A stretch of 49,844 bases of DNA from Actinomycetota bacterium (GTDB lineage Bacteria; Actinomycetota; Rubrobacteria; Rubrobacterales; Rubrobacteraceae): contig SIRX01000110.1 in the NCBI GenBank assembly GCA_004563715.1, positions 1 through 49,844 of the forward strand, written 5' to 3'. This document shows positions 42,637 through 49,519 of this stretch, in pieces. The notes beneath the pieces were generated by a model. The model worked only from the letters and a program-made list of their open reading frames with translations, was not told the origin of the DNA and searched no databases. Each line of letters begins with the position of its first letter. The first letter of the stretch is position 1. A program made the translations under genes and the position numbers.

Positions 42637-43228
42637 ACAGGTTCCTCCCGTAGAGGTCACGGTACACTTCGCGGGCTTCGAGGACGTTCTCCACGTAGTC
42701 GCGGGTCTCCCGGAACGGTATGTCCCGCTCGATGTCGAAGCCTTCCTGGGCTACCCAGTTGTCCACCCGGCCCTGGCCGGCGTTGTAGGCGGCCAACATG
42801 AGCCGCTCGTGGCCCTCGTAGCGGCTTTCCAGGTAGCTGAGGTACCAGGCCCCGAGCCTCAGGTTTACCCGCGGCTCGCGGTAGTCGCCTTCGATGCCGG
42901 CGCGCTCGCCGACAAAGCTGGCCGTATCCGGCAGGAGCTGCATAAGGCCGTACGCCCCCTCAGGAGACACCGCGTCGGGCCGGAAGCGGCTCTCGGTATA
43001 CACGACCGCCGCGACCAGCGCGGGTTCGAGTTCGTTTTCCACGCTGGCCTGCCGGATCTCCGCCTCGTACTCCAGCGGGTGGGTAAACCGCTGGATCGTC
43101 TCCGGCAACCGGAGGATAAAGGGCAGCACGAGGAGCCCGAGGATGACAACCCCGATAAAGAGCAGCGTCCGGCGGCGACGGCGCCGGGCTTTGGCGTATC
43201 TAGGTTTCTTGCGCGCGCGTGCCGCCGT
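42626..43228 (-). CDS. membrane-anchored lytic transglycosylase, apparently ACG-initiated
   Basis: A 200-aa SLT-fold murein transglycosylase if read from ACG 43228. A strongly basic start ([19 protein letters not shown]) leads into one membrane helix (about 21-38). The catalytic domain has the glutamate E79 in [26 protein letters not shown] (key residues ES and GLMQ), [10 protein letters not shown] and [10 protein letters not shown]. No ATG, GTG or TTG precedes the helix. The first one, GTG 43129, would cut the helix in half. GGGAG (43234-43238) ends 5 nt before the ACG. It overlaps coaE by 29 bp and uvrB by 11 bp. Confidence 0.88.
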   Translation of the reverse strand, partial: TAARARKKPRYAKARRRRRRTLLFIGVVILGLLVLPFILRLPETIQRFTHPLEYEAEIRQASVENELEPALVAAVVYTESRFRPDAVSPEGAYGLMQLLPDTASFVGERAGIEGDYREPRVNLRLGAWYLSYLESRYEGHERLMLAAYNAGQGRVDNWVAQEGFDIERDIPFRETRDYVENVLEAREVYRDLYGRNLYGD

Positions 43229-43823
43229 GGTTGCTCCCGCCCGTAGCTTGTTTCCAGAGGTCTCTGGCCTGCTCCCTGAGTTTATCCAGCCCCCCGTCGT
43301 TTGCCACCACGAAATCGGCCCGGCGAGCCTTTTCTTCTCCCGATAGCTGTCGCTCTTCTATAGCCTGACGTTGGCGTTCCTCCACGCCCCGACCCGCCGC
43401 CCACTCCCGGCGCCGCGCTTCCGGGGCCGTAACGGCGACCGTGAGGTCGAACCTGCCGCTGCCACGTCCCTCGAACAACAACGGGATCTCGGCCACGAAC
43501 ACCTCGGCTACCGAGGCCTCCGCGCGCCGGTCGGTCTCCCGGCGCACCAGGGGATGCAAAATCTCTTCTAGGTCTTGCAACGCCTCCGGGTCTTCGAAGA
43601 CCTTTCGCCCGAGAGCTTTGCGGTCCACGCCGCGCTCACCCCGGACTTCCTCTCCGAAGCGCCCGATCACGCGCTCTCTGGTCTCGGGGTCGGTGGCGAG
43701 CAGGTCGTGGACTACCTCGTCCGCCGAGACGGTCTCCGCGCCGAGGTCGCCCAACATGCGGACGAAAGTGCTCTTGCCGCACGCGAAAGGGCCGGTGACA
43801 GCGATCTTCACCGGCCCTTTCAT
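43200..43823 (-). CDS. coaE: dephospho-CoA kinase
   Basis: A 207-aa kinase that phosphorylates the 3'-OH of dephospho-CoA, the last step of CoA synthesis. The P-loop GPFACGKST is at 11-19 (family GxxGxGKS, here with Cys before GKS). LGAETVSADEVVHDLL carries the catalytic aspartate, and EIPLLFEGRGSGRFDLTVAVTA matches the lid region (key residues IPLLFE). The C-terminal extension (about 190-207, [12 protein letters not shown]) overlaps the start of the transglycosylase. It lies 25 bp after rpsA. Confidence 0.93.
   Translation of the reverse strand: MKGPVKIAVTGPFACGKSTFVRMLGDLGAETVSADEVVHDLLATDPETRERVIGRFGEEVRGERGVDRKALGRKVFEDPEALQDLEEILHPLVRRETDRRAEASVAEVFVAEIPLLFEGRGSGRFDLTVAVTAPEARRREWAAGRGVEERQRQAIEERQLSGEEKARRADFVVANDGGLDKLREQARDLWKQATGGSNHGGTRAQET
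43234..43238 (-). promoter_or_regulatory. Shine-Dalgarno deciding an ACG start of the transglycosylase
   Basis: GGGAG (within GGGCGGGAG) on the minus strand inside the end of coaE, 5 nt before ACG 43228. The reading it opens supplies the basic flank and the whole membrane anchor of the downstream protein. Confidence 0.6.
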
Positions 43824-43848
43824 GGCTTTCGGGCTGCCGGGCTTTGAA

Positions 43849-45069
43849 CTATCCCAGGTCCAGGTCGCTCAGCTTGTCGAAGGCTCCGGTACGCAGGCCG
43901 CCCGACGGGCGCTCGGGCTCGCGCTCGCGCCGGGGGCGCTCCTCGCGCTGCTCCCGCTCCTCCTTCTTCGGCCGCAGGGAGAGCGAGAGCCGGCGGCGAC
44001 GGGCATCCACGTCTATGATGCGCGCCTCGACCTCCATGCCGCTGCGCACGATCTCGCTGGGCTCCTCGACGTGGTGGTCGGCGAGCTCGGAGATGTGGAT
44101 CAGGCCCTCCACCCCCTCGGCGACCTCGACAAAGGCCCCGAAGGAGACCAGCTTGGTAACCCGACCCTGAATCGTCTCGCCCACGTTGACCCGTTCGACG
44201 ATCTCCTGCCAGGGGTCCTTCCGGGTCTGCTTGAGGCCGAGCGAGATCCGCTCGCGGTCCCGGTCCACCTCCAGCACCTTTACCTGGACCTCCTCGCCGA
44301 CCTCTACGACCTCGCTCGGATGGTCCACGTGGTTCCAGGAGAGCTCGGAGATGTGGATAAGGCCGTCGATCCCTTCCAGATCCACGAAAGCCCCGAAGTC
44401 CACCAGGTTCGAGACCGTGCCGGTGACGATCTGGCCCTCCTCGAGGTTCGTGAGGATCTTCTCGCGCTCCTCCTTGCGCTCTTCCTCCAGCACCGCCCGC
44501 CGGGAGAGCACCACGTTGTTGCGGCTCCGGTTGAGCTCGATGACCTTGCACTCCAGCTGCTCGCCGAGAAAGGCTTCGAGGTTGCGCACGCGCCGGATAT
44601 CCACGAGGCTCGCCGGCAGGAACCCGCGGAGCCCGATATCTATTATGAGGCCGCCCTTGACCACCTCGATAACCGGCCCCCGGACCGTCTCCTGGTTGTT
44701 GTAGGCCTCCTCGATCCGGTTCCAGGCCCGCTCGAACGCGGCCCGCTTGGCGGAGAGGATCAGGCGCCCGTCGGCATCCTCTTTCTGGAGTACCAGCGCC
44801 TCTATGTGCTGCCCGAGCTCCACGATATCTGTGGGGTCGGCCCCCTTGCGGATCGTCAACTCGTTCGTCGGGATCAAACCCTCCGACTTGTAGCCGATGT
44901 CCACGAGGACCTCGTCTTTGTCGATGCGGACGACGTCGCCTTCTACGATGTCGCCGTCCTTGAAGTCTATGAGGACCCCCTCGTCGACGGGAACGATCTC
45001 ACCGTTCTCCTCGCGGAAGAAGTCCTTCATCGTTAGCTCTCGGGTCGCGTTTTCAGTGGTGTCCGTCAT
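43849..45069 (-). CDS. rpsA: 30S ribosomal protein S1
   Basis: A 406-aa S1 with four S1 (OB-fold) repeats, at about 35-100, 120-185, 205-275 and 290-360. The last two are marked by GAFVDLEGIDGLIHISELSW (key FVDLEGxDGLIHISE) and FGAFVEVAEGVEGLIHISEL. The last 40 residues are acidic, basic and disordered. S1 unwinds mRNA and helps initiation on structured or weak leaders, which is relevant to the many Shine-Dalgarno-poor starts here. The four-repeat form is the actinobacterial type. It has its own promoter after polA. Confidence 0.96.
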   Translation of the reverse strand: MTDTTENATRELTMKDFFREENGEIVPVDEGVLIDFKDGDIVEGDVVRIDKDEVLVDIGYKSEGLIPTNELTIRKGADPTDIVELGQHIEALVLQKEDADGRLILSAKRAAFERAWNRIEEAYNNQETVRGPVIEVVKGGLIIDIGLRGFLPASLVDIRRVRNLEAFLGEQLECKVIELNRSRNNVVLSRRAVLEEERKEEREKILTNLEEGQIVTGTVSNLVDFGAFVDLEGIDGLIHISELSWNHVDHPSEVVEVGEEVQVKVLEVDRDRERISLGLKQTRKDPWQEIVERVNVGETIQGRVTKLVSFGAFVEVAEGVEGLIHISELADHHVEEPSEIVRSGMEVEARIIDVDARRRRLSLSLRPKKEEREQREERPRREREPERPSGGLRTGAFDKLSDLDLG

Positions 45070-45105
45070 GTACTAGGCGCTTCCTTCTCCTTGCTTGCCG
45101 GTGGG

Positions 45106-45111
45106 ATTATA
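45106..45111 (-). promoter_or_regulatory. -10 element of rpsA
   Basis: Consensus TATAAT on the minus strand within an AT-rich stretch (about 45101-45157), giving a leader of about 30 nt that holds AAGGAGAAGGAAG before the ATG. The -35 position reads ATATAC, which is not a consensus match. The AT-rich upstream part could act as an UP element. Confidence 0.55.
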
Positions 45112-45144
45112 CAGATATTCCATGAAAAGTATATTTTACAATCC

Positions 45145-45163
45145 GGGTGGTATTTTATCACCC
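45145..45163 (-). terminator. hairpin over the polA stop codon
   Basis: GGGTG (45145-45149) and CACCC (45159-45163) flank a 9-nt AT-rich loop. On the minus strand the hairpin includes the polA stop. It could weakly terminate polA transcripts before the rpsA promoter. There is no clear U-run directly after it. Confidence 0.35.
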
Positions 45164-47662
45164 ATCTAGCGGGAGGTCGCGTACCCGTCCCCAACGCTCG
45201 CCGACCTTTACCTCAACTTCTAACGGCGGGTCGAGGTCGTAGGCCGCGACCATCCTCTCGGCCGCGAGCCGCGCCACCTCCTCCACCCGCCTGCGGTCCA
45301 CGTCGAAAACCAGTTCGTCGTGGACCTGCATGAGCATGTCGGCACCCAGGGAAGTTAGTCGCGGGTGCAAGTCAACCATCGCGACCTTTATGATGTCTGC
45401 CGCCGTACCCTGCACCCGGGCGTTGAAGGCGAGCCTCTCTCCCAGCTTGCGCACGTTTTTGTTTGAGTTCTGCAGCTCCGGGACGTAGCGCCGGCGCCCG
45501 AAGAGCGTCGTCGAGTAGCCGACTTCCTCCGCTTCTTCCAGGGTAGCCCGCATGAACTCCGTCACCTTCGGGTAGCGTTCCATGTAGCGCTTTATGTACC
45601 GGTCGGCCTCCGCCGGGTGCACGTTGCCGAGCCGGCTGGCGAGCCCGAAACCCGAGATGCCGTAGATAATACCGAAGTTGACCATCTTGGCCCGCCGCCG
45701 CAGTTCCGGCGTCACCGACTCCGGGCGCACGTCGAAGACCTCGGCTGCCGTGCGGGTGTGGACGTCCTCTCCGCCGGTGAACGCCTCGACGAGCGCCGGC
45801 TCGCCCGTCATGTGGGCCAGGATGCGCAGCTCTATCTGGGAGTAGTCGGCGACGACCAGCTCGCGGCCCGGCGAGGCAGTAAAGGCGTCCCGGATGCGGG
45901 CGCCGAGCTCGGTGCGGACCGGGATGTTCTGGAGGTTCGGCGAGTCGCTGGAGATGCGGCCCGTGGCCGTCGTCGTCTGGTTGAGGGTGGTATGTATGCG
46001 CCCGTCCTCGGAGATCAGGCCCAGCAAGCCGTCCACGTACGTTCCCCGCAGCTTGGTCAGCTCGCGGTAGCGGATGATCTTGTCCGCTACCGGGTGCTCG
46101 ATGGAGAGCTGCTGCAAGACGCGGGCGTCGGTCGAGAAGCCGGTCTTGGTCTTGCGCACCGGCGGGATGCCCATCTCGACGAACAACACCTCGCCGAGCT
46201 GCTTGGGCGACCCGATGTTGAACGGGTGACCCACGTCCCCGTAGATGCTCTCCTCCAGCCCCTCGATCCGCCCCTGTATCTCCCGCCCGACCTCCCGCAG
46301 GGTGTCGGCGTCTACCGGCATCCCGACACGTTCTAGGGAGCCGAGAACATCGGCTAGCGGAAGCTCCACGTCGTAGTAGAGCCGGGCGAGGCCCATCTTC
46401 TCCAACTCCCCTTCAAGCAGCGGCGTTAGGGCCTGGACCAGCGCCGCCCGCCGGGCGGCGTTCCTTACCCCGGGGTCTTCGTGCTCCACCACGACCTCCG
46501 GTAAGCGCCGGTCCGCCGCGAGGGTCTCCAGCTCGTAACCACCGAGACCGGGCTTTATGAGGTACGCGGCGAGGTAGGTATCGAAAGCCGCACCCCGCAC
46601 CCCGAACCCCTTGGCATCGTGTACCCGCAGCGGCAGGTCCGGCTCCTCGGAAGAGATCCGCACCTCATCTGTTCCGGCGGCCGCGCACCAGCGCCCATCC
46701 CCGACCGGGGCCGCCGCGACCGGCTCGAAGGAGAGCTCCAGCGGTTCTTCCGAGACGCGGACCGTCAACCGCTCGGGAGCCGGCATCGCCTCGCCGCCCG
46801 TAACGGGAAGCGCCGCGAAACGCGGCTCCAGGCTCCGGAACTCGTAGCGGCGCAGCACCTCGCCGGTCTGGGGTGAGACCCCCTCGAACCGCACCGCCTC
46901 CGGATCGAACTCGACCGGGGCGTCAAAGCGCATCCGGGCCAACTCCAGCGACATAAGAGCGCTCTCCCGGCCCTCCTCCAGCTTTTTGCGCGTGCCCTTT
47001 GCGGAAACTTCTTCCAGGTTTTCGTAGATGTTCTCGACGGTGCCGAATTTTTGCAGCAGGCCGGCCGCGCCCTTCGGACCGATGCCCCGCACGCCGGGGA
47101 TGTTGTCTGAGGGGTCGCCGGTGAGGGCCTTGTAGTCGGGGATCTGCTCCGGGGTGACGCCGTACTCCTCGATCACCTCGTTGCGGCCGTAGCTCTTGGT
47201 CTCGGAGACACCACGGGTCGTGCGCAGCACCTTTACCCGGCCGTTCACGAGCTGCATGGCGTCCTGGTCGCCGGTAACTATCATCAACTCCACGCCCTCC
47301 GGCAGGCGCTTCGAGAGCGTGGCGAGCACGTCGTCGGCCTCGTAGCCCTCGGCCCGGATGGCGGGGATGTTCATGGCCTCCAGGATCTCGTCCAGGTGAT
47401 CTAGCTGCGCCTTTAGCTCCTCGGGCATCGCCGAACGCTGGGCTTTGTACTCCGGGAATACCTCCGTGCGGAACTTCGGCATCCCCCCGTCCCACACCAC
47501 CCCTATCCCGACCTCTTCGTCGGTGTCGAGCAGCTTGAGCACCATGCTCGTGAAGCCGTACAGGGCGTTGGTCGGGAGCCCGCCGGAGGTGGCTATGCTC
47601 TGGGGCAGCGCGTAGAAAGCCCGGTAGAGCAAGGAGTAACCATCGATGAGGTAGACACGCAT
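45158..47662 (-). CDS. polA: DNA polymerase I
   Basis: An 834-aa family A polymerase. The 5'-nuclease domain covers about 1-290 (IDGYSLLYRAFYAL, MIVTGDQDAMQLV, GDPSDNIPGVRGIGPKGA). The middle 3'-5' exonuclease fold is degenerate. It lacks a DxE motif and keeps only FDTYLAAYLIKPG, so proofreading is probably absent. The polymerase domain has VVADYSQIELRILAHMTG, RRAKMVNFGIIYGIS and MQVHDELVFDV. The ATG lies 8 nt after a consensus TATAAT with no Shine-Dalgarno, so a leaderless mRNA is likely. It starts the polA-rpsA-coaE-slt-uvrB run. Confidence 0.97.
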   Translation of the reverse strand: MRVYLIDGYSLLYRAFYALPQSIATSGGLPTNALYGFTSMVLKLLDTDEEVGIGVVWDGGMPKFRTEVFPEYKAQRSAMPEELKAQLDHLDEILEAMNIPAIRAEGYEADDVLATLSKRLPEGVELMIVTGDQDAMQLVNGRVKVLRTTRGVSETKSYGRNEVIEEYGVTPEQIPDYKALTGDPSDNIPGVRGIGPKGAAGLLQKFGTVENIYENLEEVSAKGTRKKLEEGRESALMSLELARMRFDAPVEFDPEAVRFEGVSPQTGEVLRRYEFRSLEPRFAALPVTGGEAMPAPERLTVRVSEEPLELSFEPVAAAPVGDGRWCAAAGTDEVRISSEEPDLPLRVHDAKGFGVRGAAFDTYLAAYLIKPGLGGYELETLAADRRLPEVVVEHEDPGVRNAARRAALVQALTPLLEGELEKMGLARLYYDVELPLADVLGSLERVGMPVDADTLREVGREIQGRIEGLEESIYGDVGHPFNIGSPKQLGEVLFVEMGIPPVRKTKTGFSTDARVLQQLSIEHPVADKIIRYRELTKLRGTYVDGLLGLISEDGRIHTTLNQTTTATGRISSDSPNLQNIPVRTELGARIRDAFTASPGRELVVADYSQIELRILAHMTGEPALVEAFTGGEDVHTRTAAEVFDVRPESVTPELRRRAKMVNFGIIYGISGFGLASRLGNVHPAEADRYIKRYMERYPKVTEFMRATLEEAEEVGYSTTLFGRRRYVPELQNSNKNVRKLGERLAFNARVQGTAADIIKVAMVDLHPRLTSLGADMLMQVHDELVFDVDRRRVEEVARLAAERMVAAYDLDPPLEVEVKVGERWGRVRDLPLDG

Positions 47663-47670
47663 CGGCCAGG

Positions 47671-47676
47671 ATTATA
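47671..47676 (-). promoter_or_regulatory. -10 element of polA, leaderless geometry
   Basis: Consensus TATAAT on the minus strand, ending 8 nt before the polA ATG. No -35 match is seen at 16-18 bp. Transcription would begin at or 1 nt before the A of ATG. Confidence 0.5.
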
Positions 47677-47714
47677 CCGTAGGCTCCCGCCGCCACCGAC
47701 CCCGTTCTCCCCCT

Positions 47715-48167
47715 TCACCCATCGAGCGTGCTGAAGACCAGCTTCCCCCCAGCGTTGGTCAACCGGTACCGCTCCAGCCGGTAAGACTCGTAGGCCTCGC
47801 CCACGATCTCCGCCGCCGCCCGGTGCTCGCCGGCCTCCGCGGCCCTCCGCGCCTCTTCCCGACTCTCCCACAGGCAGAACGAGAGGCACGTGCGGTCTTC
47901 GCCGAGCTCGCCCCTGAAGTACCGGAGCAGGCCGCCGGTGCGCCGGGCCGTGGCGTAAGCCCGGTCGTCGTGCTCTTTCAGCAGCGCGTGGTCCGCGTCC
48001 GGGCGGCGCACGGAGCGGAAGACCACCAGGTACAGGGCCTCGAAGTCGTGTGATGCAAGAGAAGTCCAATCAAAGCCGTACTCCACGGGGTGGTAGGCGT
48101 AATCTGGGCGCGTTGGATTTAGTTCTTGGCAGGCCTCACGAAAACCCGCGTGGCGCTCGATGGTCAT
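47715..48167 (-). CDS. conserved protein, possible ABM/dimeric ferredoxin-like fold
   Basis: A 150-aa protein that I cannot assign firmly. It contains ALYLVVFRSVRRPDADHALLKEHDDRAYATA (start and end given as key residues YLVVFRSVRRP and HDDRAYA). A strand LSFCLWESREEARRAAEAGEHR and a C-terminal EAYESYRLERYRLT follow. The alternation strand, helix with LLxEHD, strand with LWESxEEAR resembles small dimeric alpha-beta barrel proteins such as antibiotic-biosynthesis-monooxygenase relatives. The ATG follows GGGAGGGTGATCC. It has a long leader behind a consensus promoter and lies 52 bp before polA. Confidence 0.6.
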   Translation of the reverse strand: MTIERHAGFREACQELNPTRPDYAYHPVEYGFDWTSLASHDFEALYLVVFRSVRRPDADHALLKEHDDRAYATARRTGGLLRYFRGELGEDRTCLSFCLWESREEARRAAEAGEHRAAAEIVGEAYESYRLERYRLTNAGGKLVFSTLDG

Positions 48168-48413
48168 GGATCACCCTCCCGATCTGGTCTCTATTTCACC
48201 TCCCCTCTACAAAGCGCTCCATCCCGGAAACGTCCTTCTATACCTATTACCGCGCCGCGCATAGCACCCGGCTGGCGGACGACGGTGTGACCCATGCCGT
48301 AACGGCCATCTGCGAAGCAACGCCAGCCGGGAGCCGGGCCAGATCCGGGTTGAACCCGTTGGACCCCCGTCACGATCCCCACCCCGGGGCAGCGCTTCTC
48401 CAGACAACCATAG
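48168..48413 (-). ncRNA. long structured 5' leader of the 150-aa protein gene
   Basis: About 245 nt between the predicted +1 and the ATG. It contains a perfect 11-bp inverted repeat, CCCGGCTGGCG (48267-48277) and CGCCAGCCGGG (48321-48331). This encloses a 43-nt loop with a nested GCCG-TTA-CGGC hairpin. Further down, AGGGGAGG occurs before the true Shine-Dalgarno. No known riboswitch core (TPP, cobalamin, glycine, FMN, SAM) was recognised. A 63-codon GTG-started frame (48191-48382) lies across it but lacks a Shine-Dalgarno and family resemblance. Confidence 0.4.
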
Positions 48414-48419
48414 AATGCA

Positions 48420-48447
48420 ATACTACGTAGCCGCTCGCGGCTGTCAA
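48420..48447 (-). promoter_or_regulatory. consensus promoter TTGACA-16-TAGTAT
   Basis: Minus-strand TTGACA (48442-48447), a 16-bp spacer, then TAGTAT (48420-48425). It is the only perfect -35 hexamer paired with a -10 that I found in the window. It points toward the 150-aa protein gene about 250 bp away. Confidence 0.65.
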
Positions 48448-48460
48448 GTAGGGCGGCTTT

Positions 48461-48474
48461 CGGGCCGAGGCCCG
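48461..48474. promoter_or_regulatory. palindrome between divergent promoters
   Basis: CGGGCC-GA-GGCCCG, a 6-bp inverted repeat. It lies between the leftward TTGACA promoter and the -10 of tRNA-Leu(CAA), overlapping the expected -35 of the tRNA. It could be an operator, or a chance GC palindrome. Confidence 0.3.
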
Positions 48475-48483
48475 ATGCGCTGG

Positions 48484-48489
48484 TATAAT
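48484..48489 (+). promoter_or_regulatory. -10 element of tRNA-Leu(CAA)
   Basis: Consensus TATAAT, 17 nt before the tRNA 5' end on the plus strand. The -35 position falls in a GC palindrome and shows no TTGACA. Confidence 0.55.
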
Positions 48490-48505
48490 GCCGATGCTTT
48501 CTCCT

Positions 48506-48589
48506 GCCGGAGTGGCGGAATCGGTAGACGCGCCGGACTCAAAATTCGGTGGCCTTCGGGCCGTGTGGGTTCGAGTCCCACCTCCGGTA
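48506..48589 (+). tRNA. tRNA-Leu (CAA)
   Basis: An 84-nt class II tRNA. The acceptor GCCGGAG pairs with CTCCGGT, so the first pair is a G:U wobble, with discriminator A. The anticodon stem is CCGGA/TTCGG with loop CTCAAAA (anticodon CAA). A variable arm (TGGCCTTCGGGCCGT) and T arm GGGTTCGAGTCCC are present. It reads TTG codons. CCA is not encoded. Confidence 0.95.
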
Positions 48590-48752
48590 CTTCTGAAGAA
48601 TTCCCGCAAAGGTCCTTCGGGCTCCCCGTTGCAGATGCCGACTCGTATGCCGTGCATGCCATAGAGCACGGAGCGAACGTAGTTCGGGTAAGCAGCGTTC
48701 CACCAGCACCTCCGCCGCCTCGAAGTGGTCCTCCTCGACCATTGACGCCCGG

Positions 48753-48788
48753 CCTGGCAACGGGTTCCTTTGCGCGGAAGTTGCCAGG
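48753..48788. terminator. long hairpin downstream of tRNA-Leu(CAA)
   Basis: CCTGGCAAC (48753-48761) pairs with GTTGCCAGG (48780-48788). Inside, TTCC (48765-48768) pairs with GGAA (48776-48779) after a 3-nt bulge. It lies between the plus-strand tRNA and the end of the convergent DUF998 gene, so a bidirectional terminator is the simplest reading. There is no U-tract. The remaining 48590-48752 holds no gene I can support. Confidence 0.45.
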
Positions 48789-48804
48789 TCATCCGTCCGC
48801 CCCT

Positions 48805-49440
48805 TCAGGCCTTCGAACGGCGGAAGGCCAGCAATCCCATGGCCATAAACCAGACATGGACCTCGACGCTCAGCACACGCTGTGTGAGGCCCGCCACCCC
48901 GAGCCCGGAGCCGGCCGCCACCGGGTCGAAAGTCCAGAAGAAGAGGACCACCAGCACCAGGGTCAGGGGGCTGCCGAGGAGCATCCAGCCGCCGAGCCGC
49001 CGCCACCCCGGAATGCCGCGGAGAAAGAGCCCACACGCCAGGAAGCCCACCACCGGCGTCCCGACGGCCAGCAGGAATCCGATCAGGTGCGGAAAGACCG
49101 CCTCGAGCGTGAAAATCCCGGCGACCACCATCCCGAGCGGCGAGAGGGCGAGCAGCGCCGCGCACGCCCGGCGCGCTGCGGGCCGTCCGCCCGGGGCTAC
49201 AGTCCGAAAGACGCCGACCACGCCAGCGAGAGTGAGGAACCCGCCGAGCACGAAGGCGGCGTTCATCCACGGTCCGGTGGATCCCAGGCCCAGGCCGCTG
49301 ATGGGCTGGCTTACGGACGAGTAGGGCGAGATCCAGGCGCCGAAGAGCGTGTACCCGGGACTCATTAGACCGAGGACCAGCCAGGACAGGGTGAACAGGA
49401 CCGGGCCGGCGACGGCACCGAGCGCGAGCCACCGCGCCAC
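48805..49440 (-). CDS. DUF998-like integral membrane protein
   Basis: A 211-aa protein with about six membrane helices, beginning ARWLALGAVAGPVLFTLSWLVLG (first helix). The loop SPGYTLFGAWISPYSSVSQPISGLGLGSTGPWMNAAF (key residues SVSQPISxLGxG) is typical of DUF998 proteins. Later segments include LEAVFPHLIGFLLAVG and FFWTFDPVA. The function is unknown. The GTG start at 49440 has GGAG directly next to it, so the start is not certain. It lies next to the transposase-like fragment at the right edge and may be accessory DNA. Confidence 0.7.
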   Translation of the reverse strand: MARWLALGAVAGPVLFTLSWLVLGLMSPGYTLFGAWISPYSSVSQPISGLGLGSTGPWMNAAFVLGGFLTLAGVVGVFRTVAPGGRPAARRACAALLALSPLGMVVAGIFTLEAVFPHLIGFLLAVGTPVVGFLACGLFLRGIPGWRRLGGWMLLGSPLTLVLVVLFFWTFDPVAAGSGLGVAGLTQRVLSVEVHVWFMAMGLLAFRRSKA

Positions 49441-49455
49441 CTCCGGATTCGCCGG

Positions 49456-49482
49456 GACAAATTAAGACATTAACCTTGTGAC
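49456..49482. mobile_element. possible IS end between DUF998 gene and transposase fragment
   Basis: The AT-rich string begins GACAAATTAAGACATTAACC and continues to TTGTGAC. It has paired TTAA-containing repeats and an imperfect GACAA/TTGT symmetry. It sits 38 bp past the stop of the transposase-like gene, where an element end would be expected, and differs in composition from the GC-rich flank. No target-site duplication can be tested because the other end lies outside the window. Confidence 0.3.
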
Positions 49483-49519
49483 GTATGGGTGCCGCGAGCC
49501 TGGCAGGAACAAGGATTGC

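Noticed and set aside
43441-45036. 531-aa plus-strand open frame opposite coaE and rpsA
   Set aside because: It is a mirror frame of the S1 repeats; its apparent repetition comes from the S1 domains on the other strand.
48191-48382. 63-aa minus-strand frame in the long leader
   Set aside because: GTG start without Shine-Dalgarno, Gly/Arg-rich, no family resemblance; the stem-loop structure explains the region better, though translation as a leader peptide is not excluded.
48590-48752. Minus-strand frame beginning MVEEDHFEAAEVLVERCLPE
   Set aside because: The first 25 residues look protein-like, but the frame runs into the tRNA-Leu complement without a sensible end. It may be a remnant and there is not enough to call it.
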